NCBI GenBank assembly: GCA_017560175.1
Contig: JAFYOK010000279.1
Coordinates: 1 to 11,276, forward strand
Source of the DNA: Clostridia bacterium
GTDB lineage: Bacteria > Bacillota > Clostridia > Oscillospirales > Butyricicoccaceae
Length of the DNA stretch: 11,276 nt
Reading direction: 5' to 3'
The notes beneath the pieces are model-generated. The model had not been told where the DNA came from. It searched no databases and worked only from the letters and a program-made list of their open reading frames with translations. This document shows, piece after piece, positions 5,277 through 11,276 of this stretch. A program made the position numbers and the translations under genes. Each line of letters starts with the position of its first letter. Within the stretch, counting starts at the first letter, position 1.

Positions 5277-6911
5277 ATGGCTACATTGAATAAATATCGC
5301 AAAAATTACATTTCGAATATGCTCAATGCCCTGCATCGCAGATGGATCGTCCTCCGTCTTTCCACCGGCCGCCTGGCCGGCATCGGCAAGACTTCTCAGG
5401 CAGTCCACAACCTGCTGGGCTTTTTGGCCGTCCTGCTTTCGGCCGTTCTGACCGTTGGCAAGAAGTGCTTCGGTCTGCTGCAGGACCTGGCTGACCATGC
5501 TTCGATCCTGGTCGATCCCCTCACCGAGCTGCTGGCCAGAATCGGTGTTGAGGGCAAGCTGGTCGTGCTTCGTCTGCGCAGCCGTCATATCCAGCGTGAT
5601 CGTCTGATCCCTGCCATGATGCTGCTGACTGCCACCGTTACCATCTGCACCGTCAGCTGCCTGGGTGTTGGCCTGCGTGTCACCATCAACGGTCAGCCTA
5701 TGGGCTATATCTCCAGCAAGGCCGAGATGGAATCCATTCTGGCCAATGTTGAAGACAGAGTTTCCAACTACCTCGGTTCTCCCTACAGCCTCAATCTGAA
5801 TGTTGCCTACGCTATCGGTTATAACGATGGTCTCAAGGCCGTTTCGGAAGAGAGCGTTTCCAACTTTGTCATGTCGGGCCTCAGCAACATTACCACCAAG
5901 TATGTTCTGACCGTTGATGGCGAAGTCATCGGCGCACACGAGAGCAAGACCGCGCTGGAACTGCTCCGTCAGCGTATGCTGGAAGCCAGCATCAACACCT
6001 ATCGCGGCGGCAAGGTCGAGTTTGTCCAGGACGTTCGTATCGTCCCCATGGGCAGCGAGGATGTTACCATGATGTCCATCGAGGAGATGGAGACCGCTCT
6101 GTCGGGCAACAGCCGTGAGTCGGTCGTTCACACCGTCCAGTCGGGCGAGACCGTTTCGGGCATCGCCTATAAGTACGATACATCGGTTTCTGCAATTCAG
6201 GAAGCTAACCCCGAACTGATTCCCGAAAAGATCAAGATCGGTGATGAGATCACCGTTTCGGCTTCTGTCCCCACCCTGTCGGTCAAGGAGACCGTCGTAG
6301 AATCCTATACACGTGCCGTCGGCTATGAAACCATCAAGGAAAAGACCGATGATCTGTATACCACCCAGAGCCGCGTCAAGCGCGCCGGTGTCAACGGTGA
6401 AGCTGCTGTCGTTGCCGAAGTCGTTTATGTCGACGGTGCCGAGCAGGATCGCCTCATTCTGGAGTGGGAGAACATTACCGAGCCCGTGGATGAGATCGTC
6501 GAGGTCGGTACCAAGCAGCCTCCCAAGAAGGCAGCCACAGGCAGATTCATGCGTCCTGCCAACGGTTATATTTCTTCCCGTTACGGCTACCGCAAGAACA
6601 TGGGTGACTTCCACACCGGCGTAGACTTTGCCGGTCCTACAGGTACTCCCATTTATGCGGCCGACGGCGGTAAGGTTACATACGCAGGCTGGAAGGGCAA
6701 CTACGGCTACTGCATCTTCATCGACCACGGCAATGGCTATACCACCGTTTATGCCCATTGCAGCAAGCTGCTGGCGAAGGTTGGTCAGAGCGTTGCCAAG
6801 GGCGAGACCATCGCACGTGTCGGTTCCACCGGTCGTTCGACAGGCCCCCATCTGCACTTTGAGATCCGTGTCAACGGACAGCATAAGAATCCCCTCAATT
6901 ACATTGGCTAA
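5277..6911 (+). CDS. Membrane-anchored LysM-G5-M23 peptidoglycan hydrolase
   Basis: A 544-residue extracellular cell-wall enzyme. A long, very basic N-terminus (1-~42) and a hydrophobic stretch (~43-60) precede a membrane anchor at ~109-132. Residues ~133-280 are an uncharacterised extracellular region. LysM spans ~284-328 (VHTVQSGETVSGIAYKY...), G5 spans ~333-412 and M23 spans ~423-544. The zinc ligands of the M23 (lysostaphin-type) endopeptidase are present: H446 and D450 in HTGVD, and H527 in PHLHFEI, with catalytic H493 in YAHCS. It should cut peptide cross-bridges or stems in peptidoglycan, with LysM and G5 helping wall binding. The start follows AGAAGG at short spacing. It has its own promoter and terminator. 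Position after spoIIE raises a possible sporulation link, but the sigma-A promoter and TGTWAH boxes argue for vegetative wall homeostasis. Confidence 0.92.
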   Translation: MATLNKYRKNYISNMLNALHRRWIVLRLSTGRLAGIGKTSQAVHNLLGFLAVLLSAVLTVGKKCFGLLQDLADHASILVDPLTELLARIGVEGKLVVLRLRSRHIQRDRLIPAMMLLTATVTICTVSCLGVGLRVTINGQPMGYISSKAEMESILANVEDRVSNYLGSPYSLNLNVAYAIGYNDGLKAVSEESVSNFVMSGLSNITTKYVLTVDGEVIGAHESKTALELLRQRMLEASINTYRGGKVEFVQDVRIVPMGSEDVTMMSIEEMETALSGNSRESVVHTVQSGETVSGIAYKYDTSVSAIQEANPELIPEKIKIGDEITVSASVPTLSVKETVVESYTRAVGYETIKEKTDDLYTTQSRVKRAGVNGEAAVVAEVVYVDGAEQDRLILEWENITEPVDEIVEVGTKQPPKKAATGRFMRPANGYISSRYGYRKNMGDFHTGVDFAGPTGTPIYAADGGKVTYAGWKGNYGYCIFIDHGNGYTTVYAHCSKLLAKVGQSVAKGETIARVGSTGRSTGPHLHFEIRVNGQHKNPLNYIG

Positions 6912-6922
6912 CAGCCATGAAG

Positions 6923-6955
6923 AAAGCCCCATCGGATATCCGATGGGGCTTTTTG
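6923..6955. terminator. Terminator between the M23 gene and the convergent oxidoreductase gene
   Basis: A perfect 13-bp stem (6923-6935 with 6940-6952) with an ATAT tip is followed by TTT, for the plus-strand M23 gene. On the minus strand the hairpin is followed by TTTCTTC, so it can also end the oxidoreductase transcript, though less strongly. Confidence 0.9.
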
Positions 6956-6966
6956 TATGTCCGGAA

Positions 6967-7716
6967 TTAGAACTCAGGGATGGCAGGGATCTCTTCGATC
7001 TCTTCTTCGGGCTTCTGGCCGGGCATGGTGCAGGTATCACCGTTGCAGACGATCTGCTCGGCAGGGACCATGGTGCAGCTGTCACCGTTGCAGACAACGG
7101 TGGCGCCGCCTTCCTTGCGGCGTTCTTCGCTCTGCAGGATCTCGATCATCTCTTCCTTATCAAAGGCTTTGAGAGCGATCTTTTCGCCGTTGATATAAAT
7201 GGAGGGAACGCCCTTGATCTCCAGAACATTGCGTGCGTGGTCGCAGGCAGCCTGCTCCAATTCGGAATACTTGCCGCTGAGAACGGCAGCTTTGTAGTCC
7301 TCGCCATTCAGACCCAGACTTTCGGCCAGCTTGACCAGAACAGCCATGTCGCCGATATCCAGCTCGTCAATGAAGTAAGCGCGGTACATCAGCTCATTGT
7401 ATTCTTCGCCCTTGCCCTGCTCGCAGGCATAATACCAGCCTTCAAAGGCCCAGCGGGTACGGGGACGGGGAACAACGTTGGGAGGCAGTTTCATATCCAG
7501 ACCCAGCTTCTTGCAGGGTTCGACCAGGATCTGATAGCCTGCCTTGCGCTTTTCGTCATGGTAAGTATCGACCTGGGGCTTGGGTTCGGGTGTCAGCTCA
7601 TAGGGCTGCCATGTGATGTTGGGTGTGATGCCGGTCTCGGCCATGGCCTGACGCAGAGCTTCCTTGGCGACCAGGCAGTAGGGGCATACATAATCGGATA
7701 CGAATAAAATTTCCAT
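6967..7716 (-). CDS. DsbA-family (FrnE-like) thiol oxidoreductase with duplicated Cys tail
   Basis: A 249-residue protein with a thioredoxin fold interrupted by a helical insertion, as in DsbA/FrnE proteins. The active site is CPYC (11-14) next to the first strand, and the cis-proline is P171 in GVPS (169-172). There is no signal peptide, so it acts in the cytosol; FrnE-type proteins have been linked to disulfide exchange and oxidative or solvent stress. After the fold (~200) comes a tail not typical of the family: CNGDSCTM (209-216) and CNGDTCTM (224-231), 15 residues apart, then a Pro/Glu-rich end. The start follows GGGAGGAAAATCA. The gene has its own promoter and converges on the M23 gene. 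Exact substrate unknown. Confidence 0.88.
   Translation of the reverse strand: MEILFVSDYVCPYCLVAKEALRQAMAETGITPNITWQPYELTPEPKPQVDTYHDEKRKAGYQILVEPCKKLGLDMKLPPNVVPRPRTRWAFEGWYYACEQGKGEEYNELMYRAYFIDELDIGDMAVLVKLAESLGLNGEDYKAAVLSGKYSELEQAACDHARNVLEIKGVPSIYINGEKIALKAFDKEEMIEILQSEERRKEGGATVVCNGDSCTMVPAEQIVCNGDTCTMPGQKPEEEIEEIPAIPEF
7024..7095 (-). repeat. Two-copy 45-bp-period repeat encoding CNGDxCTM
   Basis: The 27-bp blocks at 7024-7050 and 7069-7095 differ at only two bases and are offset by 45 bp (15 codons). They encode the two Cys pairs in the oxidoreductase tail. The near identity suggests a recent in-frame duplication or strong constraint. Confidence 0.85.
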
Positions 7717-7748
7717 GTGATTTTCCTCCCAATCTTTGGTTTATCTTC

Positions 7749-7777
7749 ATTTTAACATTATAAATAGAGGTTGGCAA
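7749..7777 (-). promoter_or_regulatory. Sigma-A promoter of the oxidoreductase gene
   Basis: On the minus strand: -35 TTGCCA (7777-7772), a 17-bp spacer and -10 TAAAAT (7754-7749), each five of six to consensus. A TATAAT at 7762-7757 also exists inside the spacer but lacks a -35 at usable spacing. Confidence 0.6.
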
Positions 7778-7797
7778 TCGTTGGGCAAATGATATAT

Positions 7798-7809
7798 CCG
7801 ATAAATCGG
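7798..7809. promoter_or_regulatory. Small dyad upstream of the oxidoreductase promoter
   Basis: CCGAT-AA-ATCGG is a 12-bp inverted repeat about 20 bp upstream of the -35. It is followed by GGCAATC (7808-7814), a second copy of a sequence that overlaps the -35 at 7773-7779. It may be a regulator site; its significance is uncertain at this size. Confidence 0.25.
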
Positions 7810-7822
7810 CAATCATAAATAG

Positions 7823-7853
7823 AAAAAGACCCTGCCGCAGACGCAGCAGGGTC
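7823..7853 (-). terminator. Intrinsic terminator of the antiporter gene
   Basis: An 8-bp perfect stem GACCCTGC/GCAGGGTC (7828-7835 with 7846-7853), with a 10-nt loop that can pair further, is followed on the minus strand by TTTTTCT (7827 downward). It lies 12 nt after the antiporter stop codon. Confidence 0.85.
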
Positions 7854-7865
7854 GGGAAAATGGAT

Positions 7866-9152
7866 TTATTTGCTCTGTGCAGCCAGCTTGTTGGCACGAC
7901 GGTTCTTGACTTCGTCGGACATGGGCTTGATATCGCCGGCCTGGGTCAGCGCCCACTTGGTCAGCATGGGACCAAACAGCTCGTAGACCAGAACGGCAAA
8001 GAGGATGATATTGCGGATGGCATCGCCTTCGGGGCCCAGCTGACGGGCGGTCAGGCACATACCCAGCGCAACACCGGCCTGGGGCAGCAGAGTGATACCC
8101 AGATACTTGCAGACTTCGGGGGAGCAGTCGGTGGCTTTGGTGCTGACATAGGAACCGACATACTTACCGATGGAACGGAAGAGGATATAGATCAGACCTG
8201 TACCCATGACGGCAAGATCGGTGAAGACGCTCAGCTCCAGCTCTGCGCCGCTGATGACAAAGAAGAGGGCAAAGAGGGGAGAGGTCCACTTGTCGGTACG
8301 CTCCATCATATCTTCCGACAGGGGGCAGATGTTGCAGAAGACGGTACCCAGCATCATGCAGACCAGCAGGGAGGAGAAACCGACTTCAACAGGGCCGACA
8401 TGGAAGTGGAGCATCGACAGAGATGCGGTCATCAGAACAAAGGCGATGGTGATGTTCAGACGGTTGGTATTGGAGTGGTACTGGGTCTCCAGCTTGGTGA
8501 GGACCCAACCCATGATGCCGCCCAGCAGCAGGGAGGCAACGATCTCGACCATGGGAGTGACCAGAATGGAGATCAGATCGGTGGTGCCGCTGCTCAGTGT
8601 ACGGGCAATACCGAAGGAGATGGCAAAAACAATGAGACCGACAGCGTCATCCAGAGCAACGACGGGCAGCAGCAGGTTGGTCAGAGGGCCTTTGGCCTTA
8701 TACTGACGAACGACCATCAGAGTCGCTGCAGGTGCAGTCGCTGTGGCGATGGCACCGAGGGTGATGGCCTGGGCCAGGGAGACCTTGTCGGGCATCATAA
8801 AGTGGAGGCCGATCAGGGCAGCATCGACCAGCAGGGCGGTGACCAGCGCCTGGACAACGCCGATGATGGCAGCCTGTCTGCCGGTATTCTTCAGCTCGTT
8901 GAGGCGGAATTCGTTGCCGATGGAGAAGGCGATAAAGCCGAGGGCAACTTCCGAGATCAGGGACAGATTTTCAACAGCCGACATGGATGTGAAGCCGAAA
9001 CCGTCGAGATGGAGGGCACCCAGGCAATAGGGGCCAACCAGTACGCCTGCGATCAGGTAGGCAGTAACGTCAGGCAGCTTGAAACGCTTGACGACACGGG
9101 TCATCAGCAGACCTGCCAGCAGGGCAACAGAAACGGACAATAAGGTGGACAT
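7866..9152 (-). CDS. Cation:proton antiporter, CPA/NhaP-KefB-like
   Basis: A 428-residue membrane protein with about 12 hydrophobic segments, the usual form of the monovalent cation:proton antiporter domain. Signature residues are the unwound-helix stretch ATATAPAATL (136-145) and the paired acidic residues in ALDDAVGL (D168-D169), the ion-binding site in the next helix; the DD form resembles electrogenic CPA2-type exchangers. A polar C-terminus of ~25 residues follows, with no RCK/TrkA-N domain, so it is shorter than KefB/KefC. Probable role: Na+/H+ or K+/H+ exchange for pH and ion balance. ATG 9152 is chosen over the in-frame ATG at 9290 because the longer frame crosses the promoter and is AT-rich and non-conserved; an AAAAGAG lies ~11 nt upstream. 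Single-gene unit. Transported ion unknown. Confidence 0.88.
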   Translation of the reverse strand: MSTLLSVSVALLAGLLMTRVVKRFKLPDVTAYLIAGVLVGPYCLGALHLDGFGFTSMSAVENLSLISEVALGFIAFSIGNEFRLNELKNTGRQAAIIGVVQALVTALLVDAALIGLHFMMPDKVSLAQAITLGAIATATAPAATLMVVRQYKAKGPLTNLLLPVVALDDAVGLIVFAISFGIARTLSSGTTDLISILVTPMVEIVASLLLGGIMGWVLTKLETQYHSNTNRLNITIAFVLMTASLSMLHFHVGPVEVGFSSLLVCMMLGTVFCNICPLSEDMMERTDKWTSPLFALFFVISGAELELSVFTDLAVMGTGLIYILFRSIGKYVGSYVSTKATDCSPEVCKYLGITLLPQAGVALGMCLTARQLGPEGDAIRNIILFAVLVYELFGPMLTKWALTQAGDIKPMSDEVKNRRANKLAAQSK

Positions 9153-9182
9153 GGGACATTCGCTCTTTTCATTATGTTGTAG

Positions 9183-9199
9183 GGCGTCTTTCAAACGCC
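9183..9199 (-). other. Stem-loop at the 5' end of the antiporter mRNA
   Basis: GGCGT/ACGCC (9183-9187 with 9195-9199) form a 5-bp stem with a 7-nt loop. The predicted transcription start is about 9198, so the mRNA would begin with this hairpin. Such 5' stems can protect mRNA from decay; this is inference from position. Confidence 0.4.
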
Positions 9200-9204
9200 A
9201 CGAT

Positions 9205-9233
9205 AGTATACTGCTGTGAGAAATGAAATTCAA
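9205..9233 (-). promoter_or_regulatory. Sigma-A promoter of the antiporter gene
   Basis: On the minus strand: -35 TTGAAT (9233-9228), a 17-bp spacer and -10 TATACT (9210-9205). A/T-rich tracts directly upstream (about 9236-9290) could act as an UP element. Confidence 0.7.
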
Positions 9234-9269
9234 CCTTAAAAACGGCGAAATAAATAACTTAATTGAAAT

Positions 9270-9310
9270 AAATTTGGACAAATTTAACAAACACTGCCAA
9301 CAACTGCCAA
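9270..9310. promoter_or_regulatory. Dyad and direct repeat upstream of the antiporter promoter
   Basis: AAATTTG-GA-CAAATTT (9270-9285) is a perfect 7-bp inverted repeat centred near -80 of the antiporter promoter. Just beyond it ACTGCCAA occurs twice, at 9293-9300 and 9303-9310, one helical turn apart. This 9220-9378 region is far more AT-rich than the surrounding genes and shows no credible coding sequence. Binding sites for an unknown regulator are plausible. Confidence 0.4.
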
Positions 9311-9369
9311 AATATACAAAAATATCTGATAGAGAAACTTTTGTTGCAAAAATGCAGAAAAAGATATAT

Positions 9370-9402
9370 AAAAATAAACCCCCATCCGAAACCGGATGGG
9401 GG
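9370..9402 (-). terminator. Intrinsic terminator of the nitroreductase gene
   Basis: A perfect 10-bp stem CCCCCATCCG/CGGATGGGGG (9379-9388 with 9393-9402) with a 4-nt loop, followed on the minus strand by TTTATTTTT (9378 downward). It lies 20 nt past the stop codon. Confidence 0.92.
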
Positions 9403-9422
9403 CAGGAAGCTGAAATATTGCT

Positions 9423-9935
9423 TTACAGTTCGGCGATCAGTTCGGCTCTTTCGCGGCAGTTGAAATGACCCTTGGCAGGCTCGGCATCTTCTGCGGGATA
9501 GCCGATGGGGAAGAGGGCGATCATTTCGTAATCCTGCATCTCGGGGAAAGCGGCCTTGAGCTCGGGGGCCTTGAAGTGGCCGATCCAGGTGGAACCCAGG
9601 CCCAGATCATGGATAGCCATCATCAGATGGGTGGCAACGATGGCGGCATCGACATCGGCAAAGTTCTTCTGGTCATACTTACGTACCCAGCCTTCTTCGG
9701 CCTTGCTGCCGACGGCCAGGATGACCTTGGCACCAAAGGTGAAGGGAGTGAACTCGGCCATCTTTTCGACAGCTGCGGGGCTGCGGATGACCCAGATCTT
9801 ATAGGGCTGGTTGTTGCAGGCAGTGGGAGCAGCCAGACCGGCCTGGAGAATGGCTTCGATCTTTTCGGGCTCAACGGGCTTATCGGAAAGTTTACGGACA
9901 GAATAACGGTCTTTTGCCAGATTCAGAAAATCCAT
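9423..9935 (-). CDS. Nitroreductase-family FMN oxidoreductase (small)
   Basis: A 170-residue flavoprotein of the nitroreductase superfamily. The FMN phosphate-binding motif RYSVRKLSDKP lies at 10-20, the APTACNNQPYKIWVI block at 36-50 packs on the flavin, and GLGSTWIGHF (112-121) is the usual third motif. These enzymes use NAD(P)H to reduce nitro compounds, quinones or unknown physiological substrates, in the cytosol. Length is at the short end of the family. The start follows AAAGGAG. It lies 62 nt downstream of the PLP enzyme with a terminator in between and no obvious promoter of its own, so expression may come from readthrough. Substrate unknown. Confidence 0.9.
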   Translation of the reverse strand: MDFLNLAKDRYSVRKLSDKPVEPEKIEAILQAGLAAPTACNNQPYKIWVIRSPAAVEKMAEFTPFTFGAKVILAVGSKAEEGWVRKYDQKNFADVDAAIVATHLMMAIHDLGLGSTWIGHFKAPELKAAFPEMQDYEMIALFPIGYPAEDAEPAKGHFNCRERAELIAEL

Positions 9936-9955
9936 AGGTAATCTCCTTTCGATTT

Positions 9956-9985
9956 AAAAAATGGGCTTCCGCGAGGGAAGCCCAT
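9956..9985 (-). terminator. Intrinsic terminator after the MalY-like gene
   Basis: A 10-bp perfect stem ATGGGCTTCC/GGAAGCCCAT (9961-9970 with 9976-9985) with a 5-nt loop, followed on the minus strand by a T run (9960-9956, extended by the last stem base). It lies 12 nt after the PLP enzyme stop and 25 nt before the nitroreductase start. Confidence 0.88.
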
Positions 9986-9997
9986 ATAAAGGTTCAA

Positions 9998-11206
9998 TTA
10001 GTCGACGAAAACGTACTTGCTCAGGCGCTCCATAGCTTCCTGTACACGAGACAGGGGCAGAGCCAGGTTCATACGGATATGGCAGGGGCCATGGAATGCG
10101 CGGCCATCCTGGATGGTAACGCCGTGATCCCAGCATGCCTTCTGGATCTCATCGATGGTCTTGCCGTGCTTCTCGCACCATTCTGTGCAGTCGATGAAGA
10201 GCATGTATGTGCCCTGGGGCTTCTGGATCTTAACGCCTTCGAAGTTCTTTGTGATGTACTCGTGGGCGTAGTTGATGTTGCCATACAGAACTTCACGCAG
10301 CTCGTCCAGCCACTCGTGGCCTGTGGGCTGGTAAGCGCCGATGCAGCCGTACATGGAGAGGACGTTCATCTGGTTGTAGTGGCTCAGGCTGGATTCCTTG
10401 TTGCAGCGGTCACGCAGCCAGTTGTTGTAGATGACGGTGTAAGAACCGACCAGACCGGCCAGGTTGAAGGTCTTGGAAGGAGCGTAGACAGCAACGGTGC
10501 GCTGCTTTGCATCCTCGGAAACCATCTGTGTGGGGATGTGCTTGTAGCCGGGCATGACCAGGTCAGACCAGATCTCGTCGGAGATAACGAAGACATCGTG
10601 CTTCTTATAGAGCTCCATAGCCTTCTCCAGCTCCCACTTTTCCCAGACACGGCCGGTGGGGTTGTGGGGAGAGCACATGATGGCGCAGTGGATCTTGTTC
10701 TTGATGATCTTCTCTTCCATATCTTCGAAGTTCATGCGGTAGATGCCCTGCTCGTCGATCTCCAGTGCGGAGTGAACGATCTTATAACCGTTGTTGATCA
10801 GAGAGCCTGTGAAGCCGACGTATGTGGGAGAGTGGACCAGAACATTATCGCCCTTGGAGCACATGACATTCAGTGCTGTGACAACGCCGCCCAGAACGCT
10901 GTTGGCGTAGCCGATGTGCTGATGCTCCATGCACTCGACGCCGTTGCGGGTCTTGTGCCAGTTGACGATACCATCCAGATACTCCTTACGGGGTGCAAAG
11001 TAACCATAAGCGTGGTGCTGTGTACGCTCAATGATCGACTGGGGGATGGAGGGAGCAGTTGCAAAGTTCATATCGGCAACCCACATGGGGATAACATCAA
11101 AACCTTCGACAGGACCCGGAGGAGCGAAGCCACCCGAACCGGGTGCCTCAACAGCGATGGCGTCCTTACCGTGACGATCGATAATGGAAGTAAAATCAAA
11201 TTTCAT
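9998..11206 (-). CDS. MalY/PatB-family PLP enzyme (C-S lyase or aminotransferase)
   Basis: A 402-residue fold-type I PLP enzyme with the full motif set: MWVADMNF (41-48), SPHNPTG (179-185, cofactor-contacting N182), SDEIW (209-213, D210 pairing with the pyridine nitrogen), SKTFNLAG (244-251, Schiff-base K245) and HIRMN with the carboxylate-binding R378. The WVADM and SDEIW signatures point to the MalY/PatB group, typically cystathionine beta-lyases that split C-S bonds to give homocysteine or thiols, pyruvate and ammonia; some act as aminotransferases. The N-terminal segment DRHGKDAIAVE differs from the common RRGTxSxKWD of MalY. Cytosolic dimer expected. The start follows AAGGAG with 10 nt spacing. 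Likely substrate is cystathionine or another cysteine conjugate, by family only. Confidence 0.9.
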   Translation of the reverse strand: MKFDFTSIIDRHGKDAIAVEAPGSGGFAPPGPVEGFDVIPMWVADMNFATAPSIPQSIIERTQHHAYGYFAPRKEYLDGIVNWHKTRNGVECMEHQHIGYANSVLGGVVTALNVMCSKGDNVLVHSPTYVGFTGSLINNGYKIVHSALEIDEQGIYRMNFEDMEEKIIKNKIHCAIMCSPHNPTGRVWEKWELEKAMELYKKHDVFVISDEIWSDLVMPGYKHIPTQMVSEDAKQRTVAVYAPSKTFNLAGLVGSYTVIYNNWLRDRCNKESSLSHYNQMNVLSMYGCIGAYQPTGHEWLDELREVLYGNINYAHEYITKNFEGVKIQKPQGTYMLFIDCTEWCEKHGKTIDEIQKACWDHGVTIQDGRAFHGPCHIRMNLALPLSRVQEAMERLSKYVFVD

Positions 11207-11247
11207 AACGCAGATTCTCCTTATCTGTTATATTTTGCACTACCTTC

Positions 11248-11276
11248 ATTTTAGGCAAGTCTGCACAAAAAAGCAA
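11248..11276 (-). promoter_or_regulatory. Probable promoter of the MalY-like gene
   Basis: On the minus strand: TTGCTT (11276-11271, at the window edge), a 17-bp spacer and -10 TAAAAT (11253-11248). The predicted start near 11241 leaves about 35 nt of leader, including the AAGGAG. The TATAAC nearer the gene would put the start inside the ribosome site and is less likely. Confidence 0.45.

Noticed and set aside
5217..7097. 626-codon open frame on the minus strand opposite the M23 gene
   Set aside because: It runs antisense through the whole M23 gene, the terminator and into the oxidoreductase gene. The translation is low-complexity with no motif, and the M23 frame has all domain motifs; it is a shadow of codon bias.
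6628..7707. 359-codon plus-strand frame spanning the M23 C-terminus, terminator and oxidoreductase
   Set aside because: It crosses a perfect bidirectional terminator and is out of frame or antisense to two well-supported genes.
7860..9143. 427-codon plus-strand frame opposite the antiporter gene
   Set aside because: It mirrors the antiporter almost exactly, is rich in G, Q, D and H as expected for an antisense of a hydrophobic protein, and has no family motif.
9223..9468. 81-codon plus-strand frame in the AT-rich intergenic region
   Set aside because: It covers the antiporter -35, a dyad and the nitroreductase terminator, then runs into the antisense of that gene. No good ribosome site; the lysine/asparagine-rich start only reflects AT content.
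10079..11254. 391-codon plus-strand frame opposite the MalY-like gene
   Set aside because: Antisense shadow; the minus-strand frame has the complete PLP motif set and a good ribosome site, and this one has neither.

Overview
The window looks like chromosomal DNA from a spore-forming member of the Clostridia, probably a gut Oscillospiraceae-type organism. The evidence is a full-length SpoIIE-type gene, strong AGGAGG ribosome binding sites, sigma-A-like promoters, tight intrinsic terminators and moderately GC-rich coding sequence. The family-level placement is inference. I see no mobile element, CRISPR array, rRNA or tRNA. Gene content is mostly housekeeping, with some unusual local architecture.

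Left part (1-2501): the 3' end of a uridine-kinase-like P-loop kinase converges on a HAD phosphatase fused to a GNAT acetyltransferase, with a shared terminator between them. The HAD-GNAT gene is divergent from pcp (pyroglutamyl-peptidase I). The two promoters face away from each other and their -35 elements lie in one 16-bp palindrome. pcp is followed after 4 bases by a 69-residue membrane/coiled-coil protein, and this pair ends at a strong terminator.

Centre (2502-6955): spoIIE (membrane-anchored PP2C phosphatase that activates sigma-F) is followed by an 88-residue tail-anchored protein. Next comes a regulatory interval with a near-consensus sigma-A promoter, four TGTWAH boxes resembling WalR/YycF sites, and a possible 28-codon ORF starting at TTG. 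It precedes a cell-wall hydrolase with LysM, G5 and M23 domains. A WalR-type site in front of a peptidoglycan hydrolase is the most coherent regulatory hypothesis in the window.

Right part (6956-11276), all on the minus strand: a cytoplasmic DsbA/FrnE-like oxidoreductase with a duplicated CNGDxCTM tail; a CPA-type cation:proton antiporter with an AT-rich, repeat-containing upstream region; a small nitroreductase-family flavoprotein; and a MalY/PatB-type PLP enzyme. The last two are separated only by an intrinsic terminator, so the nitroreductase may depend on readthrough. Each of the other genes has its own recognisable promoter and/or terminator.

No entirely new multi-gene system is evident. 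The points most worth checking are the WalR-like boxes, the HAD-GNAT fusion, the duplicated Cys tail, the overlapping TTG ORF/promoter, and the small membrane proteins next to pcp and spoIIE.
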